Below, piece by piece: positions 8,419-18,007 of a DNA stretch of 64,000 nucleotides; within the stretch, counting starts at the first letter, position 1; each line of letters begins with the position of its first letter. This stretch comes from Chitinophaga rhizophila (GTDB lineage Bacteria > Bacteroidota > Bacteroidia > Chitinophagales > Chitinophagaceae). The stretch spans positions 1,116,001 to 1,180,000 of the forward strand of contig NZ_JAICCF010000001.1 of assembly GCF_019492185.1 (NCBI RefSeq), read 5' to 3'. The translations under genes were made by a program, and so were the position numbers. Below the pieces are notes generated by a model, which ran no database searches, was not told the origin of the DNA, and saw nothing but the letters and a program-made list of their open reading frames with translations.

Positions 8419-9246
8419 ATGGAGACAAAAACCACCAGAGTATTTATAAGTTATGCTCACGATAACAAGATTCATGAGCAAAGAGCATTGGAGCTCGCAG
8501 ATCTTCTTTGTAGTAATTACTTAGATTGCAATATTGATCAGTATGTTGAAAACGATAATCCTGAGAAGGGATGGCCACATTGGATGTCCATGAATCTTCA
8601 AAAGTCTGATTTTGTATTAGTAATAGCATCAGAGAAATTCTTTGAACGTTATTCAGATTTAGAAAAAGATGGTTCAGGCCTAGGTGCCAAATGGGAATCA
8701 ATTCTCACTGAGGCTATGATATACAACAACGATGGTAAAAACATGACAGTAATACCAGTCTTCTTTAGTAGAGATGACAAAAAATTTATCCCACCGTTTC
8801 TGAATCTTTACACACATTATGACTTAAGTGACAAAGAAAGTTTTGGAACTTTACTAAAGCGAATGAAAGGTGAACTAAAACCCAAAAAGCCAAAATTGGG
8901 TCAAATTCCAAATATTAGTGCTGATAGCCCTCTTGCAAAACATTTACCCGTAGCTGCCGAAGAAATTATATCGGAATCACCAACATTGCCAGACATACCA
9001 GAATTCACTAGTAACATGAAACCAGGAAGGAAGATTATGCAGGCATTTTACTCCTTAACACTAACAAGGCGATTTGCTATTGCAAAACAATTAGGATTAA
9101 TTGAAGAAAACGAAAGTATAAATTCACCTGATGCAGATGAACTGTGCGCAAAATTCCTGATTAGAGCCAAGGAAAAAGATTTACTCGCAAGCCTTTGGTC
9201 AATTTTATTCACCGATGAATCTACAGATCCAAACCCTTTTAAATAA
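8419..9246 (+). CDS. SEFIR-domain effector with C-terminal adaptor (GTPase-associated conflict system)
   Basis: A 275-residue protein from ATG 8419; the 16 upstream codons are low-complexity and lie outside the domain. Residues about 5-150 form a SEFIR (TIR-like) domain: TRVFISYAHDN, ELADLL, IDQYxExxxPEKGWPHW, SDFVLVIASEKFFER, and VIPVFF. A proline-rich linker follows, then a helical domain of about 70 residues (FYSLTLTRRFAIAKQLGLI...ELCAKFLIRAKEKDLLASLWSIL) that looks like an effector-associated, death-like adaptor. TIR/SEFIR domains either act on NAD or mediate oligomerisation; which applies here is not known. First gene of a five-gene operon, eight bases before GASH, so it is the likely toxic or signalling output. 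Confidence 0.82.
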   Translation: METKTTRVFISYAHDNKIHEQRALELADLLCSNYLDCNIDQYVENDNPEKGWPHWMSMNLQKSDFVLVIASEKFFERYSDLEKDGSGLGAKWESILTEAMIYNNDGKNMTVIPVFFSRDDKKFIPPFLNLYTHYDLSDKESFGTLLKRMKGELKPKKPKLGQIPNISADSPLAKHLPVAAEEIISESPTLPDIPEFTSNMKPGRKIMQAFYSLTLTRRFAIAKQLGLIEENESINSPDADELCAKFLIRAKEKDLLASLWSILFTDESTDPNPFK

Positions 9247-9254
9247 TTGACATT

Positions 9255-10388
9255 ATGAGTTTTACCGCAAAACAACTTTTTCCCGATTGGTATAAAGAGG
9301 CTGTTAAAAAAGAAGTTCAGAGGGAAGAATTAGATAATAGACGAAAAGGAATAGACGCTATTACATCAAGAGGCGAACGTGATTTCTGGAATATGCTTTT
9401 AAAGGTATATTTAGGATTTAAAGAAATTAACGAAGATTCAGTCGCTGAATTAGTCAATTTTTTTAAAGCGGAAGACGAATATTTTTCCACAAAAAATGAC
9501 CACCTACTACGAACATTGTTAGGATGTGCAATAGCTGAAAAAATAGAATTAAACGACACATGTGTGTCCGATTACTGTTCAGTTGCCATATTAATACACA
9601 TTGAATCGAGTGATCAACAATTGGCTGACCTCTCTAAAATAGCATTAAAGTCTTGGGTACAGGAGTGCGAGCGGACACGAAAAGTTGAAATCACTACCCC
9701 CCACCTTGACTACAATCCAACATTTGTTAAACATGGCGTGCCTACATGGGCACCAGAAACTGTAGTTGATGCCGCTTCATTGAAAAAGTTTGCCGATAAA
9801 ATCATTGAATCATTTAATAATGTAATTAAAGAGTTTAATACTGTAAGTGCTAGATTCGACAATTTAAAAAAAGAGCGAGATCAATTGGTTAACGGGATGA
9901 CTGCTTTGTCTGAAGAGTGTGATATATTATGGTGGTTATTTGGTGGGAATAGTATCGTACTTAACAAACCACTTAAAGAAGTACCTGCTGAAATCTACGG
10001 AGTAGTGTTAGCAATAGAATTGAACAGGATGACTAAAAATATACCAGGGATAGGAAAAATTGAAAACTTATTAAGAAAAGCTACCGAGATAAAGCCTGAA
10101 TTAGAATCAAAAACCTATTCGTTAACTGATATTTGTGCAGGTTTAAGTAAATGTAGAGCAGAGTTCCCTAAGTCGACTCAAAACTCACTTATAGGCGCAT
10201 TTTTAGAGATATCGCCATTGCTAAACGTCTTAAAAGCCGGCCTCGAAAATAATCAAGATGACGCATTAAACATACTTAAAACGAAGTCGATATTATCTTT
10301 AGAAAAAGCATACAGCGCTGCCGACTTTGCGTCCCAATTGTACAAGGAGTTAATTCTTTCAAGATTATATAATGAAATCGGCCAATGA
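9255..10388 (+). CDS. GTPase-associated all-helical protein GASH
   Basis: A 377-residue, nearly all-helical protein. A central coiled-coil-like stretch (residues about 176-215, FADKIIESFNNVIKEF through DNLKKERDQLVNGM) leads into the diagnostic ALSEECDILWWLFGGNS segment (about 219-235), which I associate with the GASH family. A hydrophobic helical tail follows. GASH proteins accompany the TRAFAC double-GTPase/GAP1 conflict systems and are thought to be scaffolds. It has no catalytic motif. It overlaps the next gene by four bases (ATGA at 10385-10388), and sits eight bases after the SEFIR gene, so production is coupled. Confidence 0.8.
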   Translation: MSFTAKQLFPDWYKEAVKKEVQREELDNRRKGIDAITSRGERDFWNMLLKVYLGFKEINEDSVAELVNFFKAEDEYFSTKNDHLLRTLLGCAIAEKIELNDTCVSDYCSVAILIHIESSDQQLADLSKIALKSWVQECERTRKVEITTPHLDYNPTFVKHGVPTWAPETVVDAASLKKFADKIIESFNNVIKEFNTVSARFDNLKKERDQLVNGMTALSEECDILWWLFGGNSIVLNKPLKEVPAEIYGVVLAIELNRMTKNIPGIGKIENLLRKATEIKPELESKTYSLTDICAGLSKCRAEFPKSTQNSLIGAFLEISPLLNVLKAGLENNQDDALNILKTKSILSLEKAYSAADFASQLYKELILSRLYNEIGQ

Positions 10389-11383
10389 CACTAGAAACTA
10401 AGCCAAAAAAGTGCATTCAACCAGGCTGTTCTTTCAATTCCACGGGTATATGCATGGATGGAAACATGGAAGAATGTCAATTTCTTAGATTGGTAGAATT
10501 GCCTGAAGATGAAAGCGAACCAGAAGTCGCAATTCCCGAGTCAACAACTCACATAATTCCTTCGGGTGATGATTTGCAAGAAAATGAATTATCAACGATT
10601 ACATATCAATTTAAGTCAAATTTAGTTGTATTAATTGGAGAACCCGAATGTGGAAAATCGACGCTTTATGCCGCACTTCTCGACAGATTTCACAAAGGTC
10701 CAATTGGTGACTTCAATTTTGCTGGATGCTTAACCCCAATTGCCTTTGAAAAAAGAGCACATTATGCAAGGCTGAAATCAAAAAGTAAATCTTCAGATAA
10801 CGAAAGAACAAAATCGTTTGAATTTTCATACTTACATCTCGAAGTCCGTCACAGATCCCTTTTATTCAAAAGCCAACACTTACTCTTCGCAGACATAAAC
10901 GGCGAAAAGTTTCAAAGGGCAAACGACGCGGATGACGAAATGTCCACCTTAGGAATTTTACGCTATGCAAGTCACATCTTTGTTTTGGCTAATGGCAGCA
11001 CATTATTGCACAACTCCAATCGCCATGCTCTTAAGGCAAATATTATTTCAACAATAGAACGTGCATTGCAAAATCAATTATTAGTTGGCAAAGAAAGACT
11101 AAACTTGGTGATCACAAAATGGGATAAGATTGACGCAGCGAATGAAATTGAAAAAATAAACAGCTTTTTTATACAACCATTAAAGGAAAGATTTCCAACT
11201 TTGTTTGGTGAAATACTATTTATTGCGTCCCGTTCACTTAATCCAAATGTAAAATGGGGAGAGGGATTAGATGTATTCCTTGACAAATGCTTATCGCAGG
11301 GAAATCCGAAACAAGTTACTACGAAGGTAATTGAGGAACATGAGATCGTCCGGGAATTTCAACGATTTAAATACCACGACTAA
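10385..11383 (+). CDS. TRAFAC-type GTPase with cysteine cluster (double-GTPase 2-like)
   Basis: A 332-residue GTPase. A short N-terminal cysteine cluster (C10, C15, C23, C31) could bind zinc. The P-loop GEPECGKST is at residues about 85-93. A later strand LLFADINGEKF supplies the switch II-like D-x-x-G region, and VITKWDKID (about 238-246) is the NKxD-equivalent base-specificity motif, here TKWD. The segment TPIAFEKRAHYARLKSKS matches what I remember of the DO-GTPase2 family. These GTPases occur in pairs and are thought to gate effector release. It overlaps its neighbours at both ends (ATGA upstream, TAATG downstream). Which of the two named double-GTPase families it belongs to is less sure than the GTPase call. 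Confidence 0.78.
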   Translation: MTLETKPKKCIQPGCSFNSTGICMDGNMEECQFLRLVELPEDESEPEVAIPESTTHIIPSGDDLQENELSTITYQFKSNLVVLIGEPECGKSTLYAALLDRFHKGPIGDFNFAGCLTPIAFEKRAHYARLKSKSKSSDNERTKSFEFSYLHLEVRHRSLLFKSQHLLFADINGEKFQRANDADDEMSTLGILRYASHIFVLANGSTLLHNSNRHALKANIISTIERALQNQLLVGKERLNLVITKWDKIDAANEIEKINSFFIQPLKERFPTLFGEILFIASRSLNPNVKWGEGLDVFLDKCLSQGNPKQVTTKVIEEHEIVREFQRFKYHD

Positions 11384-12234
11384 TGGGAGATTACAAAAGA
11401 CATTTTCTGCTTTTAGGTCTGCCAGCTACAGGAAAAACATCCTTCTTGGCAGCATTGTATTACTATTTAACCTCTAATTTACCAGACAGGAAATTTATTG
11501 AGTACAAAAAGTCGGCAAATACGGCATATCTAAATAAGATTATGAACTTATGGAGTAAATGTGAAGAGATTGATAGAACTGTAACACAAATTGACTCATC
11601 AAATAAAGAAGTTCTTTTACATCTTGAAGACGTGGATACAAAAACAAGATTTGAGCTTCAGGTTCCCGACATTGCCGGTGAGCACTTTGTTGCACAATTT
11701 ACTAACCGACTTTGGGAAAAGGAATATAAACATGAAGTCGAAAAAGCATCTGGCATCGCTTTATTCCTAAATCCCTCGAAAATTCGCAATCACGTCTTAC
11801 TTGATGATACTCAAATAGATGATGATGATTTCGAAGAAGTCGAAGAACTTGAGCCTTTCAAAATAGAAGAAGTTCCAACGCAAATAATGCTGGTTGATAT
11901 ATTGAACTACCATTATGTTCATCAAAATAAAAGTCCAATTCCACTTTCTTTAGTAATATCTGCATGGGATGAGGTAGAAAGTGAAAATATTGCTCCATTG
12001 GATTGGTTGCAATATAATTTACCTTTGTTGTACCAGTATCTAATTTCGAATCCAGAAAAATTTACCCTAAGAGTATTTGGAGTTAGTGCGCAAGGTGGAA
12101 AAATTAAAGATGACGATCTGGAAAAAGAAAGACTTGCATCCATGGATGAACCTGGCGAAAGATTTATCGTCAGAGACGGAAATAATATTAATAAAAACAT
12201 TTGTGCGCCACTTCAATGGCTTATAGCTCAATGA
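11383..12234 (+). CDS. TRAFAC-type GTPase (double-GTPase 1-like)
   Basis: A 283-residue GTPase with the P-loop GLPATGKTS at residues 12-20, a D-I-A-G-E switch II motif at about 96-100 (VPDIAGEHF), and SAWDEV at about 190-195 as the NKxD-equivalent. An acidic insertion (DDTQIDDDDFEEVEELE) precedes that motif. It has no N-terminal cysteine cluster, unlike the GTPase before it. It starts on the last base of that gene's stop codon, and its own stop overlaps the GAP1 start (ATGA). The pairing of two diverged GTPases next to GAP1 is the signature of this conflict-system class. Confidence 0.8.
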   Translation: MGDYKRHFLLLGLPATGKTSFLAALYYYLTSNLPDRKFIEYKKSANTAYLNKIMNLWSKCEEIDRTVTQIDSSNKEVLLHLEDVDTKTRFELQVPDIAGEHFVAQFTNRLWEKEYKHEVEKASGIALFLNPSKIRNHVLLDDTQIDDDDFEEVEELEPFKIEEVPTQIMLVDILNYHYVHQNKSPIPLSLVISAWDEVESENIAPLDWLQYNLPLLYQYLISNPEKFTLRVFGVSAQGGKIKDDDLEKERLASMDEPGERFIVRDGNNINKNICAPLQWLIAQ

Positions 12235-14333
12235 CAGATCGGGATAACATATCAATTCATCAAACCTTACACGGTTATAAAGAGGGACATAATCTCCTCG
12301 CTTCTTCAAGTGAATTAAACGGAATGGAAAGGCGTACGCTGAGTGTAATGTCGGATTATACTGGTACCGGTGTGGAAAAGGGATTTACGGAGTATATAAC
12401 TGGATACCCACTAGCAGGAAGCAAATTTTATGCATTTTCAAAAACTTGGTATGCAGATGAAATGCCCAGGCCGGGTTGTGTCTGGACACATACTTTGTTA
12501 ATTGATTTATCAGTTCTGTGGATGATAAATAATTTGTCTCTTCTTAGCTCATTATTTAGAAGACCAAGTGAGTCAATGTATAATTCATATAACAATAGTA
12601 TTCAACTTAATTTAGCACAAGTTTCTGAGAATAATCCTGATGATTCTGTGTTTTTTCCTTTTGTATCTTGCCAACTTTACAATGGTGACCGACCATTAAT
12701 AATCTATAGTGACTCTGCAAAACAACTTGAATCCGCAATATTGCAGACATGGTTATTCCAATGGCCACGACTAAGAAGGCATTTTAGTTTTTGCACAGGA
12801 TCTATTTCACCAAGAAGGTTGGAATCGAAATTTTTGGATTTACAAGTAATGCCTAACTCCAGAAAATGGACCATTTCAAAGACTGACCGTTTAAGTCTTC
12901 AACATGTTGAAATGGAGGATGGCAAGTGTACTTCGGATTGGTATCAAAGATATTTGAATGAGAACAAGGATGAAGTATTAGATTATATGAGAAAGATGGG
13001 GGCTGACGTTTCGCCATTGATCCCGAACTTTAAGCACTTGTTTAACTCCTATTTATTTTCCAAGCAATTTCCAACCGCATCTAATATAATTGACTTCCAA
13101 AATATTTTATCACAATTTGAATCACCCGAAGAAGGTAAAATTTTGAAAGCAGATTTGCTGCAGAAAATTTGGCCTTCTCCAGTTAATAAATTTGATATAA
13201 TAAAAACAATCGCTAATTCTTCAGGTTTTTCTGGTTTAAAGGTTAACTATGACGTATTAGTATTAGATGGATATTCCAAAAATGCATTTAATGAAAATGA
13301 AATAAAAATCACGCTTGAGATAGTGCGAAGCAAAATCGACAAATCAATATATGCAGATTTACTTGCAAATTTGCCATTTGATCGTTGGTTGCCCCATCTA
13401 TCATTGTATCAGGATGTAATAGAACAACTTATTTCCAGATTAGGAACCAATGTCTATAAGATAAAGACAATTTGGATGTCCGACAATGAAACAAAGGATT
13501 TTTGGTTTAATTACTTTTTGGAAGACCACCGTACTGAATGGAATATTCTAATATTTTCTCTCATTGAAACACATACTACAAGATTTTGCACCCAACTATA
13601 TGAAAAACTAGGTAACTCTATTTATCATATACTGTTCGATTGGATGATGGAACATGATGAAGCATTGAGTCATGAATGGCTGTACTTTATCAAAGGTAAC
13701 CTAGCGTCTTCATTTGAGGCTTTTGTTAACTATGAACACTATAACACAACTTTACTTCAATTATTTCCGGCAATATTATCACCGACAGATTCGCAATGGT
13801 CAAAGATCTCATTTCAATTGATCGAGCGATGCCTTAACTCGATCTCAACAAAGCAATATTTATTAGAAAAGACTGCTCTTCAAACCTTTTTCCTTACAGG
13901 AGCATTTATGGGCACCTTGAATGACAAACTTAGGGCAACAGTATTTTTATTTCAACCTCTACACGATACTTTAGAACAAAACATTTTTGACCCAGTAACT
14001 TGGCAAAGATTTCAAGCACAAATGGCAAAGGAACTTTATGAATTAGTTGAGGTTGACTTTTTTTCAATTTGGTTTCCGGATAGATTTAAAATACCTGATT
14101 GGGATAGATGTGAGTTTTTGAGACGTTCGCTTATTTGTGCATTTTTAAAGTTTGACTGGAATTTAATTGAATATGTAACAATTGTAACTGATAAACGTAC
14201 ATTTGAATATATAGTTAGGTTCTGCTCAGAGGTAAAGCCTCTAAAAAAGCAAATGAAAATTCTTGAGAACCATCTTCTCAAAAAAGGCTCAAATAAAAAT
14301 TTTCATCTACGTGTTTTAGATAAATTCTTATAA
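12231..14333 (+). CDS. GTPase-associated protein 1 (GAP1)
   Basis: A 700-residue protein from ATG 12231, chosen because it makes a four-base ATGA overlap with the upstream GTPase; an in-frame start 30 bases earlier is less likely. The N-terminal block is diagnostic of GAP1: IHQTLHGYKEGHNLLASS, SDYTGTG, a Y-I-T-G-Y-P-L segment, and W-T-H-T-L-L-I near residue 88. The long middle and C-terminal parts are helical without catalytic motifs. GAP1 is always found with the small GTPases of these systems and is probably their regulator or scaffold. It is the last gene of the operon, followed by about 350 bases without an intact gene. Confidence 0.82.
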   Translation: MTDRDNISIHQTLHGYKEGHNLLASSSELNGMERRTLSVMSDYTGTGVEKGFTEYITGYPLAGSKFYAFSKTWYADEMPRPGCVWTHTLLIDLSVLWMINNLSLLSSLFRRPSESMYNSYNNSIQLNLAQVSENNPDDSVFFPFVSCQLYNGDRPLIIYSDSAKQLESAILQTWLFQWPRLRRHFSFCTGSISPRRLESKFLDLQVMPNSRKWTISKTDRLSLQHVEMEDGKCTSDWYQRYLNENKDEVLDYMRKMGADVSPLIPNFKHLFNSYLFSKQFPTASNIIDFQNILSQFESPEEGKILKADLLQKIWPSPVNKFDIIKTIANSSGFSGLKVNYDVLVLDGYSKNAFNENEIKITLEIVRSKIDKSIYADLLANLPFDRWLPHLSLYQDVIEQLISRLGTNVYKIKTIWMSDNETKDFWFNYFLEDHRTEWNILIFSLIETHTTRFCTQLYEKLGNSIYHILFDWMMEHDEALSHEWLYFIKGNLASSFEAFVNYEHYNTTLLQLFPAILSPTDSQWSKISFQLIERCLNSISTKQYLLEKTALQTFFLTGAFMGTLNDKLRATVFLFQPLHDTLEQNIFDPVTWQRFQAQMAKELYELVEVDFFSIWFPDRFKIPDWDRCEFLRRSLICAFLKFDWNLIEYVTIVTDKRTFEYIVRFCSEVKPLKKQMKILENHLLKKGSNKNFHLRVLDKFL

Positions 14334-14681
14334 TTTCTCGTAACAATACCGTGTCTACAATATTCAGAAATGCGTTTTACATAAACAAAACAGTTGTTCA
14401 GTGATTCATGAGTATTTTTTTTCTTAATGTCAAATATTTGTTAATCTAAAAATACCTAATTAAATACTTTATCATGTTTACAAGCGCACTAGGTGCGTTC
14501 TTAAGAAGAAAAAAAGCGGCCGAGAGAACTAGAAAACGGTAAAACCATGAAAGCATAAGATCTATTAAAATCAGCAATTTTGCTCCAGTATGCTCAAGAA
14601 CGCTTATGCCGATGCACGGACAGCCCCCACTGCGTCAAGCTGATCTCGAGTTGCTATTGTCACATACGTTTCTTTTATGTT
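14334..14681. other. Gene-poor stretch after the GAP1 operon, partly HNH debris
   Basis: The first 250 bases are AT-rich and featureless. From about 14580 to 14681 the minus strand still shows scraps of an HNH-type coding sequence in shifted frames (a VLEHKRN stretch, then NSNSRS), continuing the pseudogene at 14682-14987. I see no terminator hairpin of convincing strength for the plus-strand operon. Confidence 0.45.
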
Positions 14682-14987
14682 CTAAGACTTTTTAGCCGGC
14701 TCGCCATGAAAAGCGGTAGCTACAATACGTTGTATCCCTATCGTAGAAATTACCAGGTAACCATCCTAATTTAGTTCACCAAAAGTCCATCGATTATCAT
14801 CCTTCCGTAAGCGTTTACCATCACGAGCATGTCTATATACAGCTCCATTATCGCGGACAGTAAATAGTTCCTCTTTATATACACATTGTTTTTCCATCAG
14901 GAAATCATCAAATTGTACAGGCATAGAGACAAATTTATATTGGGTCAATTTATAAACACTTGGAAAGACAAGTTCGCTGCAGTCCAA
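14682..14987 (-). pseudogene. HNH endonuclease pseudogene with in-frame stop codons
   Basis: The 73 codons from ATG 14987 read like the N-terminus of Bacteroidetes HNH proteins, with the conserved block EELFTVRDNGAVYRH, then KRLRKDDNRWTFGELN. The frame stops at TAG 14766-14768 but continues at once in the same frame with the expected downstream text (DGYLVIS, then QRIVATAFHGEPA), to a second TAG at 14682-14684. In intact relatives the GEP segment leads into the DHIDTNRxNNRPENLRWLT catalytic part. Only shifted scraps of that part remain. The gene is dead: the catalytic HNH core is destroyed. Confidence 0.7.
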
Positions 14988-15059
14988 AATAAATAATGTG
15001 AAGATTTACCTCAACTATTTTGTACCGATTAATACTGAATATTTTCGTAATCAATAACG

Positions 15060-16337
15060 TTAGATTTTCATGTATCTACTTGTGACCACCAACACCTTTT
15101 TCGCAATAAATTCCAGTACAGAAATATCGTAAATCAAATGCTTCAACTCAGGTGAGGAGGGAACTAGTAAATCAAAGCCTTTTTCAGAAGATTTGGTATG
15201 AACGACTCTACATCTTATGTCATAGATTCGTTCACAAATATCATTAACCAAGTCATAAGACTTATGCTCTAAATTAATTGTTTTAGCTGAGAGTTTTTTA
15301 GCACTTCCATTTTTATAGAACACGGTTATTCCTTCATCGGACTCAATAAAATGACGTAGATCGTCAACCAAGATGCATTCTTGAATTGTCGACTTAAGTT
15401 GATCTAATTCGGACCCAAAGCCAAATTGATTCTTGTTAGTTTTCAGTGTTAACATAATTTTTGCGATATCTGAATCACGATTAGCATTAAACGTTGGCTC
15501 CTTGATAATATTCCGGATTGTATTTAACGATTTCTTTTCTGAAAACGCCGGAAAATAAAACTCCAGAATTTGATACAAAGCAAGGAATTGTAGCAAAGGC
15601 ATGTCAATTGCGGATTTTGCATACCAGTAAAGAGACATTGGACCTGCATCGTATTCATAATCAGGGAATTGTTTATCAAATTCGATATTATCAATATTGC
15701 CCCTTATAAAGGCACGTCTACCGTCTCTTTCTTCAGCTAATTTGAAGCCTAAATTCAAAGAAAGGTCAAGTTTAAATAGAACTGAATTTCCAATCTTTTC
15801 TATGATCTCTACGACTTTATCGTGTTTGCTTACATCAATATTTTCAATTCGCATTGTCAATCGACGCCTCACTATTTCGAAAGGCTTTTTACCAGAAAGC
15901 AGGATAGAAAACTCATCACTTGCTGTACCGATTGAAACAGATATGTCATCCTGAGATTTATCAAGTTCAAATCTAAACTGTCCTAACTCTTCATCAAAAT
16001 CAACCTCAAAAAGTCGAGCAAGTCTTTTTGAAGTAAAACTTAATGGCCCACCGTATCGAGCTGCAGGCTGAATTTCTACCTCAATCGTTCGAAATTTTGG
16101 GGAGTAAATTGCCTGGAAAACTTTGGTATACTTAAAATGCTCAACTTTGCTATCTAACAAGACCGATTGGTCGACGCTGTTGCGAAAACCAATTTCAAGG
16201 AATTCCCTTCCACACGGAATTTTTACTAAATGATAGACACGAATGGTATCATCAAATTGCGATTGTCTTTGTTTTTCAACTACCTCAATCCCAGCAGAGG
16301 TGAATTTCTCCAATAGTTTACCCTCAATTTTTATCAT
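15060..16337 (-). CDS. HEPN-family protein (MauJ/Apea-like), candidate RNase
   Basis: A 425-residue protein from ATG 16337 (MIKIEGK); the upstream 25 codons look like non-coding hydrophobic readthrough. The N-terminal half is beta-rich. The C-terminal half is helical with a PLLQFLALYQILEFYFPAF segment (about residues 245-265) and an RCRVVH motif (R-x4-H, about residues 377-382), the catalytic signature of HEPN ribonucleases. Proteins of this build are often labelled MauJ or Apea-like HEPN and are common in defence islands. The target is unknown. It stands alone, transcribed toward the dead HNH gene and divergent from the nuclease/ATPase pair. Confidence 0.65.
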   Translation of the reverse strand: MIKIEGKLLEKFTSAGIEVVEKQRQSQFDDTIRVYHLVKIPCGREFLEIGFRNSVDQSVLLDSKVEHFKYTKVFQAIYSPKFRTIEVEIQPAARYGGPLSFTSKRLARLFEVDFDEELGQFRFELDKSQDDISVSIGTASDEFSILLSGKKPFEIVRRRLTMRIENIDVSKHDKVVEIIEKIGNSVLFKLDLSLNLGFKLAEERDGRRAFIRGNIDNIEFDKQFPDYEYDAGPMSLYWYAKSAIDMPLLQFLALYQILEFYFPAFSEKKSLNTIRNIIKEPTFNANRDSDIAKIMLTLKTNKNQFGFGSELDQLKSTIQECILVDDLRHFIESDEGITVFYKNGSAKKLSAKTINLEHKSYDLVNDICERIYDIRCRVVHTKSSEKGFDLLVPSSPELKHLIYDISVLEFIAKKVLVVTSRYMKI

Positions 16338-16927
16338 AGCGCCGAATTTAAGTATTTTGAAATAATAACCTAGGACAAAATAATATGAAAGCTTTTTTAT
16401 AAGTAGAAACACTTAGATTAAATAAAGATCATTTTGAGGTTTTATCGAGATTGACAAAATCAATGATAAAATTTACCGAAACATCTATTTAAATTTCAGG
16501 GTTCTTCAGGATAAGATAAACATCTTCCGTATAAAAAGAGAGTATATTATGGCTTAATCAACTTTTCCTCGATAATCTTTTGACGTGACAAGGGATATTA
16601 TACTTATATGGTGATACAATTTTTAGCAACTGTAACTTTAAGGCACTATTCAATCGTTTGAACGAGCAAACGACATCATTTACATGTACATACTCACCCC
16701 TATAGACGTACTGCCTTTAGAGTGACAAATCCTCCCGGTTTTCTCGCTTCTAAATGATCGACACATTATACTATTTAATATATTTACAAATTTTTGTCTG
16801 TATACCTATTCCTCGTAAATTCAATTTTTATAAACTGCCTTATGATGCAGTCGCCGAGCCCCAAATTATAATTCGGGTCGCTGCCTTATTTTGGTATTAT
16901 TATACACTGTATAAACCCAATAATCTG
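16338..16927. other. Divergent promoter region
   Basis: This AT-rich region lies between the HEPN gene and the Cap4-like nuclease gene and must hold both promoters. A plus-strand frame is open from ATG 16754, but its first 58 codons encode a hydrophobic, Tyr/Ile-rich sequence unlike the N-terminus of the nuclease family, so I treat it as leader DNA. No repeat or operator stands out. Confidence 0.45.
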
Positions 16928-18004
16928 GTGACTTCCACTTCGACAAACGCAGGAGTTCATGCAATAACTGGCTTCGAGTTTCAGTCCCATTGTGCTATTT
17001 GTATTATCTTGGACGATTATGACAAATTTAAACAGGCAGACTACTTTCTGTCAATGGAACACTGGGAAGACTATCTTTTTTGCTTCATGAACTCTAACGG
17101 ACATGTCATTGAAATAAAGACTTATCAGGCAAAAAAATCATCAACAAAGTGGTCTCTCAATGAAGTTATGTATGAAATTGTTGAGAAGATAGTTGATGCG
17201 GGACTTAGCGTACGAGTTGATCCAATCACAAAATCCGCTGGCTTCATCATGAACCTCCATTTCATTTCAAACAACGAAATGTCATTTACTGCTACAGCAG
17301 GTGATGGAAAAACCAAGATTACAAAAATAGTGAATGAGACTAATACCAACGTCTCATTTAGTCAGCTACATACAGAAATACAAAACTTATTCAAAATACA
17401 CGAACGATTTAATAATAAACAGGAGAAGTTAGATGAGTTAGCTAATGTTTCGTTTTGCTATATTGACCTAAGTAGAACGGTAAAGGCGCAACAACAAACG
17501 ATAAAGGGAAAACTTTCAGAACTTTTCAATAACAAAATCTATGACACACAGGCTGCATTAGATACCTTGCTTCTTTTGTTTAGTAAAATTAAAGCTGTTT
17601 TTAATCAAGGAAGTATACCAAGACTATTGGATCCAGCCAAGCGCATTAGTGGTCAGGAGATCGCAGATGTTTTAAAAGTCGTAACTTCTCAAAAAAGGGC
17701 GTATAGCCTATGGAGAGATCAGAAGTATGAGATAGCAAAAAAGCTAGCGATTTGCTTGGCTGACCAGGAAGAGTTCGAGCAACAATTCATTTACAGCATC
17801 GATCTATTTAAAGACAAGTCTCAAACTCAACACGCCCAAATACTGACTTTTGTTGAGAACAATAAACATATATTATCTACGTCTACTAGTGAAGCAGAAT
17901 GTTTAGAAGCTCTAAATGCCAAGTTTAAGGCTGAATGTACGTGTAGATTGACTCCAGTTCAATTAAAAGCAACACTATTCGCTGCCCTTATCCAAATACT
18001 TTGA
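16928..18004 (+). CDS. Cap4-like (DUF4297) nuclease, Lamassu/ABC-3C effector
   Basis: About 358 residues from GTG 16928; an upstream ATG at 16754 would add 58 residues. The N-terminal domain has the DUF4297/Cap4 dsDNA endonuclease pattern: G-F-E-F-Q at residues 15-19 after a short lead, E47-D48 in HWEDYLF, and E62-I-K64 in VIEIKTYQ, the PD-(D/E)xK core. The C-terminal 200 residues are helical and probably contact the partner ATPase. The ATPase gene begins three bases after the stop, so the pair is an operon. This effector-plus-SMC arrangement matches Lamassu with a Cap4 nuclease and the wider ABC three-component systems. I see no separate LmuC gene. Confidence 0.75.
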   Translation: MTSTSTNAGVHAITGFEFQSHCAICIILDDYDKFKQADYFLSMEHWEDYLFCFMNSNGHVIEIKTYQAKKSSTKWSLNEVMYEIVEKIVDAGLSVRVDPITKSAGFIMNLHFISNNEMSFTATAGDGKTKITKIVNETNTNVSFSQLHTEIQNLFKIHERFNNKQEKLDELANVSFCYIDLSRTVKAQQQTIKGKLSELFNNKIYDTQAALDTLLLLFSKIKAVFNQGSIPRLLDPAKRISGQEIADVLKVVTSQKRAYSLWRDQKYEIAKKLAICLADQEEFEQQFIYSIDLFKDKSQTQHAQILTFVENNKHILSTSTSEAECLEALNAKFKAECTCRLTPVQLKATLFAALIQIL

Positions 18005-18007
18005 AAG

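Noticed and set aside
14580..14774. A 64-codon plus-strand frame
   Set aside because: It is antisense to the HNH pseudogene, whose minus-strand text matches a known family.
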